Shown in pieces: positions 62,187 through 64,000 of a DNA stretch of 64,000 nucleotides. Positions within the stretch are counted from its first letter, which is position 1, and each line of letters starts with the position of its first letter. A model generated the notes under the pieces. The model saw only the letters and a list, made by a program, of their open reading frames with translations, did no database searches and was not told the DNA's origin. A program made the position numbers and the translations under genes. Location: positions 558,001-622,000 of the forward strand of contig CAKVCX010000001.1 in NCBI GenBank assembly GCA_934725985.1, given 5' to 3'. Source of the stretch: an uncultured Bacilli bacterium (GTDB taxonomy: Bacteria > Bacillota_I > Bacilli_A > RFN20 > CAG-826).

Positions 62187-63298
62187 AAATATTAGTGACT
62201 GGTGCAAAAGGCTTTATTGGTAAAAACTTGTCTTTGTTTTTAAAAGAAGCAGGACATGAGGTTTTACGCTACGATTTAGGAGACGAAAGTAAATTCGAAG
62301 AATATGTTTCTTCTTCTGATTTCATAATCCATTTAGCTGGAGTTAATAGGCCGCTTAAAGTAGAAGAATTTTATGATGGCAATTGCAATTTTACAGCTAA
62401 ATTAATCGAAACCATTAAAAAGACCAATAGCAATTCTCCTGTTATATTTGCTAGTTCTACTAAAGCGAGCGAGACTTCAGATTATGGCAAAAGTAAAAAA
62501 ATGGCGGAAGATATGTTTTTTGAATTTGCCAAAAAAAATAATCACCCCGTGTATGTGTTTAGACTATACAACGTTTTTGGGAAGTGGTGTCGTCCTTCTT
62601 ATAATTCAGTAATTGCCACTTGGTGTTATAACATTACCCATAATTTGCCTTTGCAGATAAATAAAGACGCCCCGTCTATTGATTTTGTCTATATCGATGA
62701 TGTTGCTTCTTCTTTTTTAAAGATAATTAATGGAGACTTAAAAGGAAGCGAAAACATTTTATATCCCGAACCTCATTACAATAAAAGTTTATCTGAAATA
62801 GCAAGTTATTTAGATAGTTTTAAAGAAAGCAGGAATAATTTTTTTATTCCTTCTATCGAAGACCCTTTTTATAAAAAACTATATTCAACTTATTTAAGCT
62901 ATTTAGATGAGAATGATTTTTCTTATTCTTTATTGATGCATAAGGATTATAGGGGCTCTTTTACGGAAGTATTGAAGACTTTGGGCGAAGGGCAAGTATC
63001 TATTAATGTTTCTAAACCTGGAATTACAAAAGGAAACCATTACCATCATAGCAAGAACGAAAAATATTTAGTTGTTTCCGGGACCTGCCTTACTAAATTA
63101 AGGAAAGTAGGGGACGATAAAATAATTTCTTATAAAACTAGTGGCAAAAAGTTAGAGATTATAGATATACCTCCAGGATATACTCACAGCATAACTAATA
63201 TTGGCGAAGAAGATTCGGTAACCCTTATGTGGGCCAATGAACTTTATGATCCAAAAAACCCAGATACGATATTTTTAAAAGTCGAGGAAGAAAAATGA
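62183..63298 (+). CDS. capF: UDP-2-acetamido-2,6-dideoxy-hexose reductase/epimerase (CapF/FnlB-like)
   Basis: 371 residues with two domains. The N-terminal SDR (KILVTGAKGFIGKNLSLFL; DFIIHLAGVNRP; YGKSKKMAEDMFFE with YxxxK) reduces the sugar, and the C-terminal cupin (GITKGNHYHHSKNEKYLVVS; IDIPPGYTHSITNIGEEDS) is diagnostic of CapF. ATG 62183 is used since it begins the Rossmann fold and overlaps the capE stop (ATGA); a TTG frame start at 62174 lies before it. Overlaps capG likewise. Confidence 0.92.
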   Translation: MKILVTGAKGFIGKNLSLFLKEAGHEVLRYDLGDESKFEEYVSSSDFIIHLAGVNRPLKVEEFYDGNCNFTAKLIETIKKTNSNSPVIFASSTKASETSDYGKSKKMAEDMFFEFAKKNNHPVYVFRLYNVFGKWCRPSYNSVIATWCYNITHNLPLQINKDAPSIDFVYIDDVASSFLKIINGDLKGSENILYPEPHYNKSLSEIASYLDSFKESRNNFFIPSIEDPFYKKLYSTYLSYLDENDFSYSLLMHKDYRGSFTEVLKTLGEGQVSINVSKPGITKGNHYHHSKNEKYLVVSGTCLTKLRKVGDDKIISYKTSGKKLEIIDIPPGYTHSITNIGEEDSVTLMWANELYDPKNPDTIFLKVEEEK

Positions 63299-64000
63299 GC
63301 AAGAAATATAAGGTAATGACTATAGTCGGGACTAGACCAGAAATTATACGTCTATGCGAAGTAATAAAGCGGCTTGATAAAGATTATGATCAAGTTTTGG
63401 TCCATACAGGACAAAATTATGATTACGAATTAAATGAGATTTTCTTTAAAGAATTTGGTTTAAGAAAGCCGGATTATTTCCTCGGCGCGGTTGGGGAAAA
63501 TCTAGGCCATACGATGGGAAATGTCATAGCTAAATCTTATGATTTAATAAATGAAGTAAAGCCTGATTGCGTTCTTATTTTAGGCGATACCAATTCGGCT
63601 TTAAGCGCCATATCTGCAAAAAGATTAAAATGCCCTATTTTCCATATGGAAGCCGGCAATAGATGCAGCGATTGGAATGTCGCAGAGATGACTAATAGAA
63701 CAATAGTCGACCATATTTCTGATGTTAATATGCCATATTCTTTTTATGCCTATGGCAATTTAATAAAAGAAGGTTTAGATGTAAATCGAATCGTAAAAAC
63801 CGGCTCTCCGATGAAAGAAGTTATCGACAGGTATAAAGATAAAATTGAATCTAGCGACATTCTTGCTAAATTAGGATTAGAGAAAGATAAATATATAGTT
63901 ATTTCTAGCCATAGAGAAGAAAACGTCGATATCGAGTCAAAATTTAATAGGCTTTTTCCTGCCTTAAATAAAATAGTCGATGAATTAAAAATGCCTGCTA
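63295..64000 (+). CDS. capG: UDP-N-acetylglucosamine 2-epimerase family protein (CapG/FnlC-like), 3' truncated by window edge
   Basis: The first 235 codons are visible. MTIVGTRPEIIRLCEVIKRL, VLVHTGQNYDYELNEIFF, VLILGDTNSALSAISAKRLK, IFHMEAGNRCSDWNVAEMTN and YIVISSHREENVDIE are typical of non-hydrolysing 2-epimerases; the N-term RCSDWNVAEMTNR form fits CapG/FnlC, the last step to UDP-N-acetyl-L-fucosamine. It starts with an ATGA overlap on capF. The gene runs off the right edge, so the C-terminal domain cannot be judged. Confidence 0.9.
   Translation, partial: MSKKYKVMTIVGTRPEIIRLCEVIKRLDKDYDQVLVHTGQNYDYELNEIFFKEFGLRKPDYFLGAVGENLGHTMGNVIAKSYDLINEVKPDCVLILGDTNSALSAISAKRLKCPIFHMEAGNRCSDWNVAEMTNRTIVDHISDVNMPYSFYAYGNLIKEGLDVNRIVKTGSPMKEVIDRYKDKIESSDILAKLGLEKDKYIVISSHREENVDIESKFNRLFPALNKIVDELKMPA

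Overview
The window is a gene-dense, AT-rich bacterial chromosome segment (about one third GC by eye). It fits an uncultured low-GC Firmicute of the Bacilli/Erysipelotrichia/Mollicutes-related kind. The signs are the dnaB-walJ-rlmH order near the left edge, TsaE/TsaB/TsaD, GatCAB and NAD-dependent LigA gene sets, a GatA whose nucleophile motif reads TGDS as I remember it from mycoplasmas, a YgaC/NtdP-type DUF402 protein, and clear Shine-Dalgarno sites. TGA is used as a stop and TGG as Trp, so the code is standard. There are no rRNA, tRNA or CRISPR loci; the only RNA genes I can support are tmRNA and a TPP riboswitch, plus a candidate structured leader.

Layout. 1-6.2 kb: dnaB (partial), walJ, rlmH, an old-yellow-enzyme/FadH-type flavoprotein, a Cof-type HAD phosphatase, and a 2,4-diaminopentanoate dehydrogenase-like gene. 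6.2-7.9 kb: an AlbA_2/RecG-like regulator gene bracketed by two identical 68-bp repeats built of TGAAGTA half-sites. 7.9-14.6 kb: rhamnose catabolism (rhaB, then rhaA-rhaD), split by an Lgt-like gene, a serine beta-lactamase-fold gene and a CPBP protease. 14.8-17 kb: two membrane proteins and tmRNA (ssrA). 17-22.4 kb: an accessory island directly after ssrA. Its left half is intact (Xre repressor, ImmA/IrrE metallopeptidase, structured leader, DUF4417 protein, toxin-24-like protein, small partner). Its right half is decayed (IS transposase stub, frameshifted DUF559-like nuclease, AAA ATPase with a frameshift and a nonsense codon).

22.4-30.3 kb: an MFS-like membrane protein, a YtrA-type GntR/ABC operon, a MATE exporter, an unknown membrane protein and a flavodiiron protein. 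30.4-39.7 kb: a surface polysaccharide locus with alternating strands (GT-D glycosyltransferase, Wzy-like polymerase, lipoprotein, TupA-like ATP-grasp, Wzx flippase, three GT4-type transferases). 39.7-41.6 kb: ung, then a TPP riboswitch with a Shine-Dalgarno-sequestering hairpin upstream of an N-terminally extended ThiT. 41.7-50.5 kb: DUF402 phosphatase, tsaE, a tsaB-rimI fusion, tsaD, asnS and small membrane or lipoproteins. 50.5-60.8 kb: pcrA, ligA, gatCAB, a DUF1836 regulator, galE and an alpha/beta hydrolase. 61.2-64 kb: the start of a capE-capF-capG (FnlABC) operon for UDP-N-acetyl-L-fucosamine, cut by the right edge.

The best candidates for something undescribed are the repeat-bracketed AlbA_2 gene and the Xre/ImmA/RNA-leader/DUF4417/toxin-24-like module next to ssrA. 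Both are inferences from reading alone; no database search was possible.
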